A DNA stretch of 64,000 bases from CAYVKY01 sp964452115 (GTDB lineage: Bacteria; Bacteroidota; Ignavibacteria; Tepidaquicellales; Tepidaquicellaceae): positions 9,211 to 73,210 of the forward strand of contig CAYVKY010000001.1 in assembly GCA_964452115.1 (NCBI GenBank), given 5' to 3'. This document shows positions 1 through 10,000 of this stretch, one piece after another. Position 1 is the stretch's first letter, and every line of letters starts with the position of its first letter. The notes below the pieces were generated by a model. That model was not told the DNA's origin, did not search any database, and worked only from the letters and a program-made list of their open reading frames with translations. Both the position numbers and the translations under genes were made by a program.

Positions 1-1
1 A

Positions 2-223
2 CTTTGTACAGATGACAAAAAAAGCGGCAACAGACCAAGTTTCTTTATGGCTGAGCAGCCGGACAGGGCAAAAATTATATATGAAGAATTTATTGGAATG
101 TGCGGCGGCTATTATAACAGAAAAAAAATAAGACAGGGAGTATTTGCGGCGATGATGGAGATATCGCTTGTAAATGACGGACCTGTGACCATAATTCTTG
201 AAAAGAAAAATGAAGAAACCTAA
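2..223 (+). CDS. dtd: D-aminoacyl-tRNA deacylase, C-terminal part
   Basis: This is the 3' end of a gene that begins before the window; 73 residues are visible. Dtd hydrolyses D-amino acids from mischarged tRNAs in the cytoplasm. The segment carries the family signatures 'GNRPSF', 'PDRAKIIYEEF' and near its end 'NDGPVTI', which holds the Gly-cisPro motif that rejects L-aminoacyl substrates. The 'SQFTL' catalytic motif would lie upstream, outside the window. Its stop codon overlaps the next gene by 14 bases when that gene starts at 210, so the two are probably co-transcribed. The assignment rests on these motifs only. Confidence 0.88.
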   Translation, partial: LCTDDKKSGNRPSFFMAEQPDRAKIIYEEFIGMCGGYYNRKKIRQGVFAAMMEISLVNDGPVTIILEKKNEET

Positions 224-1043
224 AATCACATTAATCGGATACGGAAGGCTCGGTTCTTATCTTGCTGCGGAATTAATCCGCAAAAAAGCCGGACTGAAAT
301 ATATCGTCTCGCACAATGTAAAAGATAGTGGTTTGTTCAGAAAAAAACTTACAAAACCGGTTTTAACGGACAGCGATGTTATTATAATTTGTGTTCAGGA
401 TAAAAACATATCCGAAACGGCATCTCAAATAGCAAAGTTAAAGGTTCCGCTGAAAGGTAAAATAATTTTCCATACAAGCGGACTTAAATCGAGCAGCGCG
501 CTTGAAAAGCTGGATGGTGCATACACCGGCTCGTTCCATCCTGCGCAGGCATTTCCTTCCGGTACAAAAAATAAGAAATTATTTGAAGGAATTTATATTG
601 CACTTGAAGGCAGCAGCAAATTTATTACATTTGCAAAAAATCTTGTTAAAATGATGAATGCAAAAAGTTTTATTATCAGGTGCGACCAAAAGATTATTTA
701 TCATTTATTGTGCGTTTTTGCTTCGAATTATGTGCTAGCATATTTTGCATTATTGAATAAACTGGCAACCGAAGCTTCGCTACCCGGTAACTGGTTTGAA
801 ATCATTCATCCGCTGCTTGAAAAAACATTAAAAGATGCGGGCGGCTATTCCTGCAAATCACTAACGGGACCCATAACGAGATTTGATACAGACACACTTA
901 AAGAACATCTCAATGCAATTAAAGAGGATAAATTAATTTCAGGTTTATACAAAGTACTCGGAAATGCCGCTTCTGAAATATCATTTCAAAACGGCGATAT
1001 TACAAAGCAGCAATTACAAAAATTAAAACGAATTTTAGAATGA
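210..1043 (+). CDS. Rossmann-fold DUF2520 domain protein
   Basis: A 277-residue cytoplasmic protein. The N-terminus shows a dinucleotide-binding glycine motif, 'ITLIGYGRLGSYLA' (about residues 5-18), followed by a Rossmann half with 'IIFHTSGLKSSSALEKL' and 'SFHPAQAFP'. The C-terminal half is helical and typical of DUF2520, a family related to NADP-dependent F420 and pyrroline-5-carboxylate reductase folds. The substrate is unknown. A TTG at 198 would add four residues, but the ATG at 210 places the glycine motif at the normal distance from the N-terminus and overlaps dtd in the usual operon manner. The stop overlaps the next start (ATGA), indicating translational coupling. Confidence 0.85.
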   Translation: MKKPKITLIGYGRLGSYLAAELIRKKAGLKYIVSHNVKDSGLFRKKLTKPVLTDSDVIIICVQDKNISETASQIAKLKVPLKGKIIFHTSGLKSSSALEKLDGAYTGSFHPAQAFPSGTKNKKLFEGIYIALEGSSKFITFAKNLVKMMNAKSFIIRCDQKIIYHLLCVFASNYVLAYFALLNKLATEASLPGNWFEIIHPLLEKTLKDAGGYSCKSLTGPITRFDTDTLKEHLNAIKEDKLISGLYKVLGNAASEISFQNGDITKQQLQKLKRILE

Positions 1044-1681
1044 TATTTAAAAAATTATATTTAGTTGTCCTGATAATTCTTGTATCCGGTCTGCAATTAT
1101 CTGCGCAGGATTCAACTAATGTACAGAACATTCCAAAAGACACATTAACCAGAAAACTTGTTTCCGACAATCCAAAGCCGGGCGGCATTTTTGCAGCGCC
1201 GCTTTTCGGACTTTCAATTCCAATCCAAAAATTAAATTTGAATTCCACATCAGCAATTAACTTCGGCATCCGTATTGAGTATGCGTCAATTCATATTTAT
1301 CCCGTAGTTATCGGAATATCAGTTCAGACACAGAATTTTAAGGGCAGCGATAATTTTAAAACAATGAATCTTTTGGATGATTTCCAGACGAAAGTGACCT
1401 CTTTCGGATTAGGTGCGGATATTCTTCTGAATAAATATCTGAAGACAAGTTTTACATTGCCGTTTTTGACTATAGAAGGGAAGTATATTACGGTTAAAAG
1501 AATTATACTGCCTGATAAAACCGTACCTGAAATAAAACCCGATGATTCTTTGCTTGGATTTTCAATGGGGCTGGGTTTTACTCTTTACATATTTGATGTT
1601 TACGGGAATTATACTTTTGCCAAAGATTACTCAAATGCAGCACTTCAATTGAGATTCCATATACCTGTACTGAAATTCTAA
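1040..1681 (+). CDS. Secreted, possibly outer-membrane beta-barrel protein
   Basis: A 213-residue protein with a clear signal peptide ('LYLVVLIILVSGLQLSAQ', cleavage near residue 22). The rest alternates short hydrophobic strands with polar turns ('FGLGADILLN', 'FSMGLGFTLYIFDVYGNYTF') and ends in an aromatic residue (Phe), as outer-membrane barrels often do. No named family was recognised. It overlaps the DUF2520 gene by four bases and meets the glycosyltransferase gene on the other strand tail to tail, the two stop codons sharing bases 1679-1680. The function is unknown; the outer-membrane location is inferred from composition and pattern. Confidence 0.7.
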   Translation: MIFKKLYLVVLIILVSGLQLSAQDSTNVQNIPKDTLTRKLVSDNPKPGGIFAAPLFGLSIPIQKLNLNSTSAINFGIRIEYASIHIYPVVIGISVQTQNFKGSDNFKTMNLLDDFQTKVTSFGLGADILLNKYLKTSFTLPFLTIEGKYITVKRIILPDKTVPEIKPDDSLLGFSMGLGFTLYIFDVYGNYTFAKDYSNAALQLRFHIPVLKF

Positions 1682-2781
1682 AGCTTTCTTTCTTTCCAAT
1701 TGATTTCTTTTCCTGTTATAAAGGTAAACGGAAGCAGCAAGCCGTAAATCATGAAATAAATTTCAAACAGAATAAAATTCCATAGAATATTTTTCATTTT
1801 AAATTTTTCCGCAACGGGATAAATTATTATCCAGTCTGATATAAATTTAAGAGCAATCATCAGTAAATATATTCCGGTGGGTGCAATAATAAATCCCGTC
1901 AATAAAAATAAATTAATTACATACATCAGAAATCCGGATATATATCCGAGTGAATTTATTTTTAATCCTCCTCTGAACCATCTTTTCTTCTGGCGTGTAA
2001 GTTCGTGTATATCTTTGCAAGGCAGCGTAGCAGCGTAATCTCCCGGTGTGAGCGGATAAAGTATTCTTCCTTTGTTCTGTTTTTGCACAGACTGCATAAG
2101 CGAGAGGTCTTCCGTTACCGAGTATCTGATTCCCGGATATCCGCCCGTTTCAGAATACGCTTTACGTGATATCGAAAGATTATTACCAATACAGCTCATT
2201 TGCATGTTAATTCCCGATGAAGCGGAGGCTAGCCCCTGCAGATACATCCAGTCTAAAGATTGGAGTTTTCCGAACAGATTAAATGGAATTATCATAGTAA
2301 ACCCGCAGATCATCGGGGTATCGGGTGAGTAATACTTTGCATAATGCCTAAGCCAGTTTTTATTTACAGTACAGTCTGCATCCGTCATTAAAATCAGTTC
2401 GCCTTTCGAAACTGAAATTCCCGAATTTAAAGCGTTAATTTTACCTTTCAGCTTCTCATTGTGATGTTCGTCAGAATCAATTACACGGAAATTGTTTCTG
2501 CCCTGAATTGACTTTTCAATAATCTCTCTTGTATTGTCAGTTGACCTGTCATTTACGAAAATTACTTCAAATTTATCGGAGGGATAGTTTACTGCTTTGA
2601 GTGAATTCAGACATCGTGCGATATTGTCAGATTCATTTCTTGCAGCAACTATTACAGAAATAAAAGGGAATGATTTCTCATTCCCTTTTAAATTCATTGA
2701 AATTTTTAACCCTTTGTAAAGATACAGATGCAGTGCAAAATAAAGCAGTGCTATGATAATAAATAAAATTGTTATTATCAT
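1678..2781 (-). CDS. Membrane glycosyltransferase family 2
   Basis: A 367-residue glycosyltransferase. An N-terminal membrane anchor (about residues 1-22) precedes the GT-A domain with 'ISVIVAARNES' and 'FVNDRSTDNT' (nucleotide-sugar binding), the metal-binding motif in 'LMTDADCT', the catalytic region 'VTEDLSL' and 'QKKRWFRGG', which matches the Q/RxxRW motif of processive GT2 enzymes. Two or three membrane helices follow (about residues 280-355). It probably builds an envelope polysaccharide or glycolipid; acceptor and sugar cannot be told. It starts six bases after the M6-like gene and may be co-transcribed with it. Confidence 0.9.
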   Translation of the reverse strand: MIITILFIIIALLYFALHLYLYKGLKISMNLKGNEKSFPFISVIVAARNESDNIARCLNSLKAVNYPSDKFEVIFVNDRSTDNTREIIEKSIQGRNNFRVIDSDEHHNEKLKGKINALNSGISVSKGELILMTDADCTVNKNWLRHYAKYYSPDTPMICGFTMIIPFNLFGKLQSLDWMYLQGLASASSGINMQMSCIGNNLSISRKAYSETGGYPGIRYSVTEDLSLMQSVQKQNKGRILYPLTPGDYAATLPCKDIHELTRQKKRWFRGGLKINSLGYISGFLMYVINLFLLTGFIIAPTGIYLLMIALKFISDWIIIYPVAEKFKMKNILWNFILFEIYFMIYGLLLPFTFITGKEINWKERKL

Positions 2782-2787
2782 GTTAAA

Positions 2788-5700
2788 TTATTTTACTACT
2801 GCAATTTTTATTACGCGTTTTTCCGAACTACCGTCTATTGTAGATTCAATTATTCCGTAGTAAACGCCGCTCTGTACGCTTGATACATCCCATACAACTT
2901 CATTGTCCATATTTGAATATGAAGTGCCGTTGAGTTTCGTTATAAGATTTCCCGCGAGGTCAACTATCTTGACGGTTGTGCCTGAACCGCTGCCATTTAT
3001 ATAATAGCGGATATAGGTTTTTGAATCATAAACCGGATTTGGCCAGTTGTATGCTCTGTCTTTCGGAAGTTTTTCGGAATATACAACCGGTGTGGATGTT
3101 ATTCCGTAAAAATTATTATTCGAAAAATATTTATCGTTATTAATATTCTTCCAGAGAATATTTTGCGGTGTATATTGATATAATGTTTTATAAGCATATA
3201 AATAACCGTCTTTGCCGTACACAGCAAAGGCAAGCGTGTCGTGATAGTTGAAGAATGCCGGCGATGAGTTAACAGCCGCACCTGTTTTAAAAGGAAATCC
3301 GTCAACTATTTTCCCGTTCGTTCCGTACGCATAAACATCGCCTAAAGAATTAACTACTAGTATATCCATCACACCGTCGCTGTTGATATCTGCAGCCACG
3401 GGTATGGAAACAATTCCTGATGGAACGGTGAGCGGGAAATTATCCAGCATCACTCCGCTGCTGTTCACTGCAAAAAGCTTTCCTTCTGCAACGAATATCA
3501 CTTCCTGATGATTATCTTTATTGACGTCGGCAAGAATTATCCTGTTATCAATTTTTCCGAATTTATAATTGTCAGCAAATTTTCCTCCGCCGTATAATAT
3601 TTCCGAAGCGGAATATTTTACATTAAAATCATTATCGCGGATATTACCATCAACAGCATAATAATCGCCTGCACCGAATGTAAATGAATTCTGCGGGCGT
3701 TTTGACAGCGAATTAACAGGTAAAGATGTTGAATCCATTTTGTATAAGATTAATGCATTCAGGTCTTTCCTCATTACGTTTCCGCTGTTAAATCCTAAAA
3801 TTAAATTTAATGAATCCATTACCAGCGGGTAAGAAGAAATTGATGATGCGAAGTAATCGAAAGAAGAATCAATCATCTGAAATGCGTTATTAAACCCGAA
3901 GTATCCGACCTTTGAAGATGAAGCACTATTTGAAATACCGATAAGTCTCACGGAATTTAAAGCCGTAATATATGCGATTGAAGGGGGATATGAACCGCAG
4001 GAATGTACAAGGATTCCGTCAGTTCCGTTAAGCGGCTGTCCGTCGGTGCTGAAACCGTAAATATCTTTTCCGTTGTTTGCAAAAATTTCATCTTTTCCGT
4101 CATTGTTGAGGTCAAATGCAATCGGTGCAGAATTGAATTCGAGCGGTGTGCCTATGTATTTCGGATATCCAGCAATAGGTTTAATCTGATTGCCGACCCG
4201 GATATGAAAATTCATCACAGATTTTGTGCTGTCGAATTCCGTTATATAAATATTGTTATTCACGAGCGAATAGCTCAGAGAATTCGGCATTGATGTAGGT
4301 GTAAATTCGTTTTTATAAACTGTAGATGGAACGTAATGATAACCATTGTACCAGTAATCATATGGAGTACCTTCGCCTGTTTCCAAACCGAAAGCAGTAC
4401 TTACGGTCACTCCGATAAGCTGCGCACCTTTTGCTTCCACCACGCAAACGCCGCGGTGGGAAAGATTATTATTGATAGTATTCGAAGATATATTGGCTTC
4501 AATCACATTTTCATCAATATGCCAGATTAAAATGCCTCCTCTGTAATAAGTAGAATCCGTAATGTCGCCGGGAAGGCTCCAGTCAAAGTTTGAAACATCA
4601 TACAGATTGCCGTGCAAATTTGTAATGTCGTAACTTATAAAACCTGCGATATCTTTTGTATATGAAACGGAGTCTTTGAAAATTCTGTTCCTCATATACA
4701 TTTTCACGCCGTTATTAAACGGTGTTCTGTTTCTGTTTTCAATCAGAAAATATTCTTTCGAATTTATGAGTACTTTAAAAATTGTTGAATCCTGTTCAGC
4801 GGGCAGTGATGATGTTTTCAGTTTATAATAAAAGTCACCTGCGGAAATTGTAACCGGCGTAACCCAGCCGAGATATATTTTTTCCCACGCTGACGGTTCG
4901 GGCGGAAATGTGCCGTTATAGCTGAATATAGACTGCCCGTCCATCAGTCCGAATCTGCCGATTGCCGTTTTACCTGTTTGAGTATTGAATAAATCCGGCA
5001 GTCCGAGATAACTTCCGAAACTTCCTGTAAGAATTCCGTTCATTCCCAGTGTTAGCAGCACTTTACCTGAAAGCGCATCTACTTCGCGAAGTTCGGTGCT
5101 TGGAATAATCAGCGAGTTTTGTATGTAAAGTCCGCTTTGAGTCTGAATGCCGTTGAAGTTTTGTCCGAAAAATTCCTTCAGTGTATTGAGTCCCAGATAT
5201 ACGGAAGGGATATCATAAGGAGTTGGGTCGTAACCCAGCACTGATGCGAGGTCTATATCCTTGCCTGAGCCGGCATGAAAAATCACAAATGCAGTTTTAG
5301 CCGGGTCAAATCCGTTGAAGTGATATAAACTGTCTGCCTTAGCCCATGCTTCACGGTACAACTGTCCTGCTTTTAAAAAGTTTTCATTTTTCTGCGGAGA
5401 ATATTCTTTCATCTCTTTTGACATCGTGAATACATTTCCGAGCATTGTGTAATTCAGAACACATTTTCCCTTTGAGGATTTGTAATAATAATTTCTAAGA
5501 AATTCCAGATGGTCGGCAAAATATGCACTGTCATAAGGAGGGGAGTCAATCACCGTATCTCTTTGCAGCGAAGGGTTATAATATTTATTTGAAAGGTCGA
5601 ACCTGCCGTCGCCTGTTGTAAGCGAGGATGAATCTTTCTGGAATTGCACCATAATTGCAATTACCCTTATTGTATCAGCAAATGTTTTATGCTGCTTAAC

Positions 5701-5823
5701 AGAATAATCTTTGCTCAAATTCAACGGATGAGATAACTGACCTGAAAATTTGTTTTGACCGATTGAATATGAAACTGTCAGTCCGAAAATAAAAACCGCT
5801 AATAATATTTTAAAATACTTCAT
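2788..5823 (-). CDS. M6-family-like exported protein, catalytic motif lost, with T9SS sorting domain
   Basis: A 1011-residue exported protein with a signal peptide ending near residue 22. Residues 50-400 resemble M6 (immune inhibitor A-like) metalloproteases: 'IRVIAIMVQFQKD' at the start, then 'YLGLPDLFNT', 'GRFGLMDGQ' and 'PSAWEKIYLGWV', the usual surroundings of the zinc site. The HExGH motif expected just before 'LGLPDL' is 'GSFGS' (residues 267-271, bases 5011-5025), so both zinc His and the catalytic Glu are missing. FG-GAP/VCBS-like repeats follow (for example 'AADINSDGVMDILVVN'), then a C-terminal T9SS sorting domain starting at 'NWPNPVYDSKTY'. It is probably a non-catalytic surface protein exported by T9SS. 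A terminator separates it from porV upstream. Confidence 0.82.
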   Translation of the reverse strand: MKYFKILLAVFIFGLTVSYSIGQNKFSGQLSHPLNLSKDYSVKQHKTFADTIRVIAIMVQFQKDSSSLTTGDGRFDLSNKYYNPSLQRDTVIDSPPYDSAYFADHLEFLRNYYYKSSKGKCVLNYTMLGNVFTMSKEMKEYSPQKNENFLKAGQLYREAWAKADSLYHFNGFDPAKTAFVIFHAGSGKDIDLASVLGYDPTPYDIPSVYLGLNTLKEFFGQNFNGIQTQSGLYIQNSLIIPSTELREVDALSGKVLLTLGMNGILTGSFGSYLGLPDLFNTQTGKTAIGRFGLMDGQSIFSYNGTFPPEPSAWEKIYLGWVTPVTISAGDFYYKLKTSSLPAEQDSTIFKVLINSKEYFLIENRNRTPFNNGVKMYMRNRIFKDSVSYTKDIAGFISYDITNLHGNLYDVSNFDWSLPGDITDSTYYRGGILIWHIDENVIEANISSNTINNNLSHRGVCVVEAKGAQLIGVTVSTAFGLETGEGTPYDYWYNGYHYVPSTVYKNEFTPTSMPNSLSYSLVNNNIYITEFDSTKSVMNFHIRVGNQIKPIAGYPKYIGTPLEFNSAPIAFDLNNDGKDEIFANNGKDIYGFSTDGQPLNGTDGILVHSCGSYPPSIAYITALNSVRLIGISNSASSSKVGYFGFNNAFQMIDSSFDYFASSISSYPLVMDSLNLILGFNSGNVMRKDLNALILYKMDSTSLPVNSLSKRPQNSFTFGAGDYYAVDGNIRDNDFNVKYSASEILYGGGKFADNYKFGKIDNRIILADVNKDNHQEVIFVAEGKLFAVNSSGVMLDNFPLTVPSGIVSIPVAADINSDGVMDILVVNSLGDVYAYGTNGKIVDGFPFKTGAAVNSSPAFFNYHDTLAFAVYGKDGYLYAYKTLYQYTPQNILWKNINNDKYFSNNNFYGITSTPVVYSEKLPKDRAYNWPNPVYDSKTYIRYYINGSGSGTTVKIVDLAGNLITKLNGTSYSNMDNEVVWDVSSVQSGVYYGIIESTIDGSSEKRVIKIAVVK

Positions 5824-5854
5824 ATATCCAGATTTTTAAGCTATAAAAAAAACA

Positions 5855-5879
5855 GAGCCATCATAATTAATGATGGCTC
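5855..5879 (-). terminator. Intrinsic terminator after porV
   Basis: A perfect 9-bp stem (GAGCCATCA / TGATGGCTC) with a 7-base loop, followed on the minus strand by a run of eight T after one intervening base (bases 5846-5853). It lies 26 bases past the porV stop, so it should end the porU-porV transcript before the M6-like gene. Confidence 0.85.
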
Positions 5880-5905
5880 GTTAATATCAAATAAATTTTC
5901 AAAAG

Positions 5906-7033
5906 TTAAAAGTTAATAATAAATCCAAATCTCAGTGTATTTGCAAGCGGATGCTGAGATTCGATAGTGCTAATGTAACTGAAATCAAATCCATAAAGGC
6001 TGTATCTGATTCCTGCACCGAGTGTAATATATTTTCTGTTTCCGTAATCAGGGTCTTCGTAGAAGTAGCCGGCTCTCAAAGCAATGAGCTTCGGTTTGCC
6101 GTACCAGTATTCAGCACCGATTGATGACTGGAATGATTTTCCAATCTCGCTTATACCGCCTTTGAATGAAGTGAAAAATGCTTCATAGAAAGGATCTACC
6201 TTTGTGCCGACTCTGTTTACAAGCAGTTTCGAAAAATCGGCAGCGAGTGTCAGGTCATTACCTTCATTCTTGAAAAGTTTATATGCAAGCCCGATTCTGA
6301 GCTGAGTCGGAAGCGGGTCAGCCTGTGCTGCATCCACGTAAGTAATCTTCGGGCCCATATTTGAAAGGTTTACACCGAACGAAAATTTATCTTTGATAAA
6401 CTTCGGTCCTTTGGAAAACTTGTACATCAGAGAAAGGTCAAAGCTCGTTGTCCATGCAGTTCCGCTTCCTTGTTCGTTAGCAACTTTCACGCTGGAAAGA
6501 TTACTGTAAATAAATCTTGCGGTAACTCCAAGTCCTAAATCCTGTGAAACCTTTGTGGCATACGCTGCAGCAAAAGCAAATTCATATGCTTTATAATTGC
6601 CGATGTTATTACCGAATTCATCAGTCTGAATAATCGTACCGATATTCAGATAGGTCAGGTCAACGCCAATAGTTCCATTAATACTTTTTATGTATTTTTT
6701 AGCCGCAAGGTAATCGTAGAAAAGGTCAGAGATATTCAGTCCGGCAAGCCAGGGGAAGTGTGTGAAGTTTATCTCAGTGGTCTTGTCCTGTTGAAAAGCC
6801 AAACCGGACGGATTCCAATGCATAGCAGTTGCGTCGTCGGCGATTGCTGTTCCTGTTTCGCCCATAGCTGCATTGCGTGAATTAGGTCCGATTAGAAGAA
6901 ACGGTACACCAGTTGTTAATATTGTTTTCGTCTGGTCCTGTGCGTTAACATTTATTACTGATGTGAAAATGATTAGTATCAGTACCGATAATTTAAAAAA
7001 ATTAACGGATTTTTTGCTTTTTTTAGTCTGCAT
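5906..7033 (-). CDS. porV: T9SS outer-membrane protein PorV (PorV/PorQ family)
   Basis: A 375-residue outer-membrane barrel with a signal peptide ending 'VINVNAQ'. The PorV/PorQ (UPF0164) signature is present: 'SRNAAMGETGTAIADD' followed by 'MHWNPSGLA', then barrel strands to a C-terminal Phe. PorV carries substrates from the T9SS translocon to the sortase PorU and attachment complex. The location directly downstream of porU (20-base gap) supports PorV rather than PorQ. The start at 7033 is preferred over the upstream ATG at 7048 because a perfect GGAGG (7042-7046) sits eight bases before it and overlaps that upstream ATG. Confidence 0.85.
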   Translation of the reverse strand: MQTKKSKKSVNFFKLSVLILIIFTSVINVNAQDQTKTILTTGVPFLLIGPNSRNAAMGETGTAIADDATAMHWNPSGLAFQQDKTTEINFTHFPWLAGLNISDLFYDYLAAKKYIKSINGTIGVDLTYLNIGTIIQTDEFGNNIGNYKAYEFAFAAAYATKVSQDLGLGVTARFIYSNLSSVKVANEQGSGTAWTTSFDLSLMYKFSKGPKFIKDKFSFGVNLSNMGPKITYVDAAQADPLPTQLRIGLAYKLFKNEGNDLTLAADFSKLLVNRVGTKVDPFYEAFFTSFKGGISEIGKSFQSSIGAEYWYGKPKLIALRAGYFYEDPDYGNRKYITLGAGIRYSLYGFDFSYISTIESQHPLANTLRFGFIINF

Positions 7034-7068
7034 TAAATATGCCTCCATTAGGTTTATTATATAAATAT

Positions 7069-10000
7069 TTATTTTAATTTCACTAATTTGTGTACGGAAT
7101 TATTTGAAAATCTGCCGTCATCAGTTTTTATCAGAACAGTGTACAAGTAAACTCCGTTTGCTATTGCATCATTATCCGCATCTCTGCCATCCCAGCTAAT
7201 TAAAACATTTTTATCTGTTATATTGTTCTGCTGAAGTTCTTTTATCATTCTGCCTGCAACCGTATAAATTTTAATATCCGCAGAAATAGGGGAATCAAAG
7301 TTATGCTGAAACATAAAACTTGTACCGTCTTTAAACGGATTAGGATAATTGTAAATTTCGCTGACTGCAAGTGCGGTATTGCTTTTGACTATAAAATCTA
7401 CTGATGCGATGGAGTAGTTATTATAAGTGTCCCATACTTTCAGTTTCAGATTATATTTGCCGTCGGTAAGGTCAGAAAGCGGATATTCAAGGCTGCCGTT
7501 CTGATATCCCTGTGTTGAAGAGAAATAAGATGTCAGATCCAGAGTTTTGCTGACATCGTCATTTATTATTCCTTCGATTTTATGACCGATTGTACCTGTC
7601 AGGTTTATTCCGTTTTCATCAAATATATCTGCAATTATTTTTGTATTCTGATTTACAATATCGCCGGTTCGGAAATTTCTGCTGTCCATATAAAGTGATA
7701 TTTGAGGACCGGTTGTGTCCTGAACTGCAGTTGTATCTATACCGTTTATCGAAAACATATTTGTATAACCTGCACCTTCATTTGCGCCGTCTGTGAAATA
7801 TGCCTGAATCTTTCCCGGACCTATCTGATAAGATATGTCTTTCGGAACAACAAATTCAAGTTTCCATCTTCCGTCGGTAACCTGTGTCTTTCCCGAAAAT
7901 ATCACTCCGCCATCCAGAGTGTAAGCAAAAAGATATCCTAAATCATAAAAGCTTATAAATTTATTTACATCGAATACTTTAATATAAATTGTACCGTTAA
8001 AGTTATTCCATAATGTAGAATCGGGAGTCAGAACTCTTCCTGAAATCTTTACTTTCTGAAGTGCCTTAATCACGGCAGTGTCATTGCTTCCTGAATTGTT
8101 TATAGAATCAATTTTTGTAAAGTACTGCGGAATGCTTATTCTTAAAGACGGATCTCCGACGAGTATATATTTATCATCATTATCGGAAACTGTACCTATC
8201 TGAGCTTTTGTCAGGTAAAATGCTCTGCCTATTCTTATAGGTGCATTTGCTGAATCTTTATCGAACATAAAGTTATTCCATAACAATTGATTCAAATTTG
8301 CATTAGCACCGCTGTAAACCGGCCTTGATGCTGCTATATCGGCGATTGCACCTTTATCAGGAATAAATACAAGCTGCTCGCCTGCACTGATATTGAACGG
8401 ATCGTCCCAGCGTGCAAGATCGCAGCTGGCAATAGTGAGGAAAGGATATTTCCCTTTATTATGTAATTGCGGAATGGATTCCTCCCTTACGAAAATATGT
8501 TCGTGTGCCCATAAGTCAGTGCTTCCGTGTCCTACATAATTAATTACCAGGCGTCCTTCGTTCCATCCGTTTATGATATCAATGTTCGCCTGAGGTTTTC
8601 TTCTCCCTGCAGCTGTCATCACAGTCTGATATGCCGCAATATAGATTTTTTGTTTTTCAAAAAACTTTGATGTAAATGATTCTGCAATGTATTCGCACTG
8701 AGCAGTGTGCTCATTACCGTCGTTACCGCCGTTCGGTACCCATCCGTCATCGGCAACATACATATTGTGCGTTTTCCAGATTCCATTATTTGAGGGGGAT
8801 TCATATTCGATAATTTTATCAATGCAGGTATTGGCTTCAGATATGCTGTTTACACAAATTCTTCCGATTGAAAAATTCGGTACCACAGGATACGGAGTCT
8901 CATAAGTATGAAAAATATTTGCCGCAAAGTCATCAGTCGGATAACTTGCAATTTCATTGCTCAAAGCGTCAGGACGCTCCATCGGCGGCAGCCAGTTTTT
9001 GATAGTAAGATTATAAATATTTTTATAATCGTAACTGCCGTCCCCGAAGAAAAGCACATATACAGGCCTTTCAGTCCAGTTATAATATGCAAATTTCAGA
9101 AAATTTCTGACAGCAAGGGGATCTAACATTCCGTTTGAAAATTCATTGTAAATCAGGTTGACGTCAACAACCATCGTATTTAGTTTACCTTTGACCTGAG
9201 ATTCCCTGTAAGCTTTGAGCCTGTTTGCTGCAGGTATAAATTCTGTAGGGGAAATAATTACGAAACTTGCTCCGCCGGTAATTGCGTGCAGGTTCTGGTT
9301 TGAAATTTTGGATGAAATACCTGCAGGAGATTTATATCCGTTATCACCGGCTACGATATACTGTTTCGGATTTCCGCGTTGAACCAGATCCTGAAATCTC
9401 ATATTTCCGTTTGTATAAGACAGGGGACTTATTATTTTTACATCGGCATAATTTGTTATGTCGAACACCTTTGCAGATGCCGAGCTAAAAGTCGAAGCGT
9501 TGAATTCCAATGTTGTCCCTGCAGCATATTCATTTGTATCCGGAGCAAATATTCTAATGCGGTTATCCTGTACGCTGGAAAGCGACCGCATGTAATGAAT
9601 TTCATAAGAGTCGTAATTTCCCTGAACAGTGCTCGAGTTGTAAGAAGACGGAAGCCTTACTTTTAAAGCAGATGATGTTGCCCCGTAAGTCAACGGATAT
9701 GTTTCATCGACTTCGTAAGGTGAAAAATTCGAGAAATTATTTAAATCATTTCCGACTACGCTATACAATTTATAAAGATTCGAATTATCGTCTTTAATCT
9801 CAAAAGTAGCCAGCGTACCTGATGAATTTCCGATTTTTAATCTAAGGCTTAAGTCGGTTCCCTGAACATACCCCGGTAAACTGTTATTAAAAATAAATGA
9901 TTCATTGTACCCGATTTTCTGGCTCAGCCAGAGAGTTCCTGTAGAACCAAGATTCAGAATTTCCGCTTTGCTGAATATTCTGTCTTTAAAATCGTTTAAT

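Noticed and set aside
198..209. TTG start giving four extra residues on the DUF2520 protein
   Set aside because: The ATG at 210 positions the glycine-rich nucleotide motif normally and is a better start codon.
7034..7048. Upstream ATG of porV adding five residues
   Set aside because: It overlaps the GGAGG ribosome site that serves the ATG at 7033.
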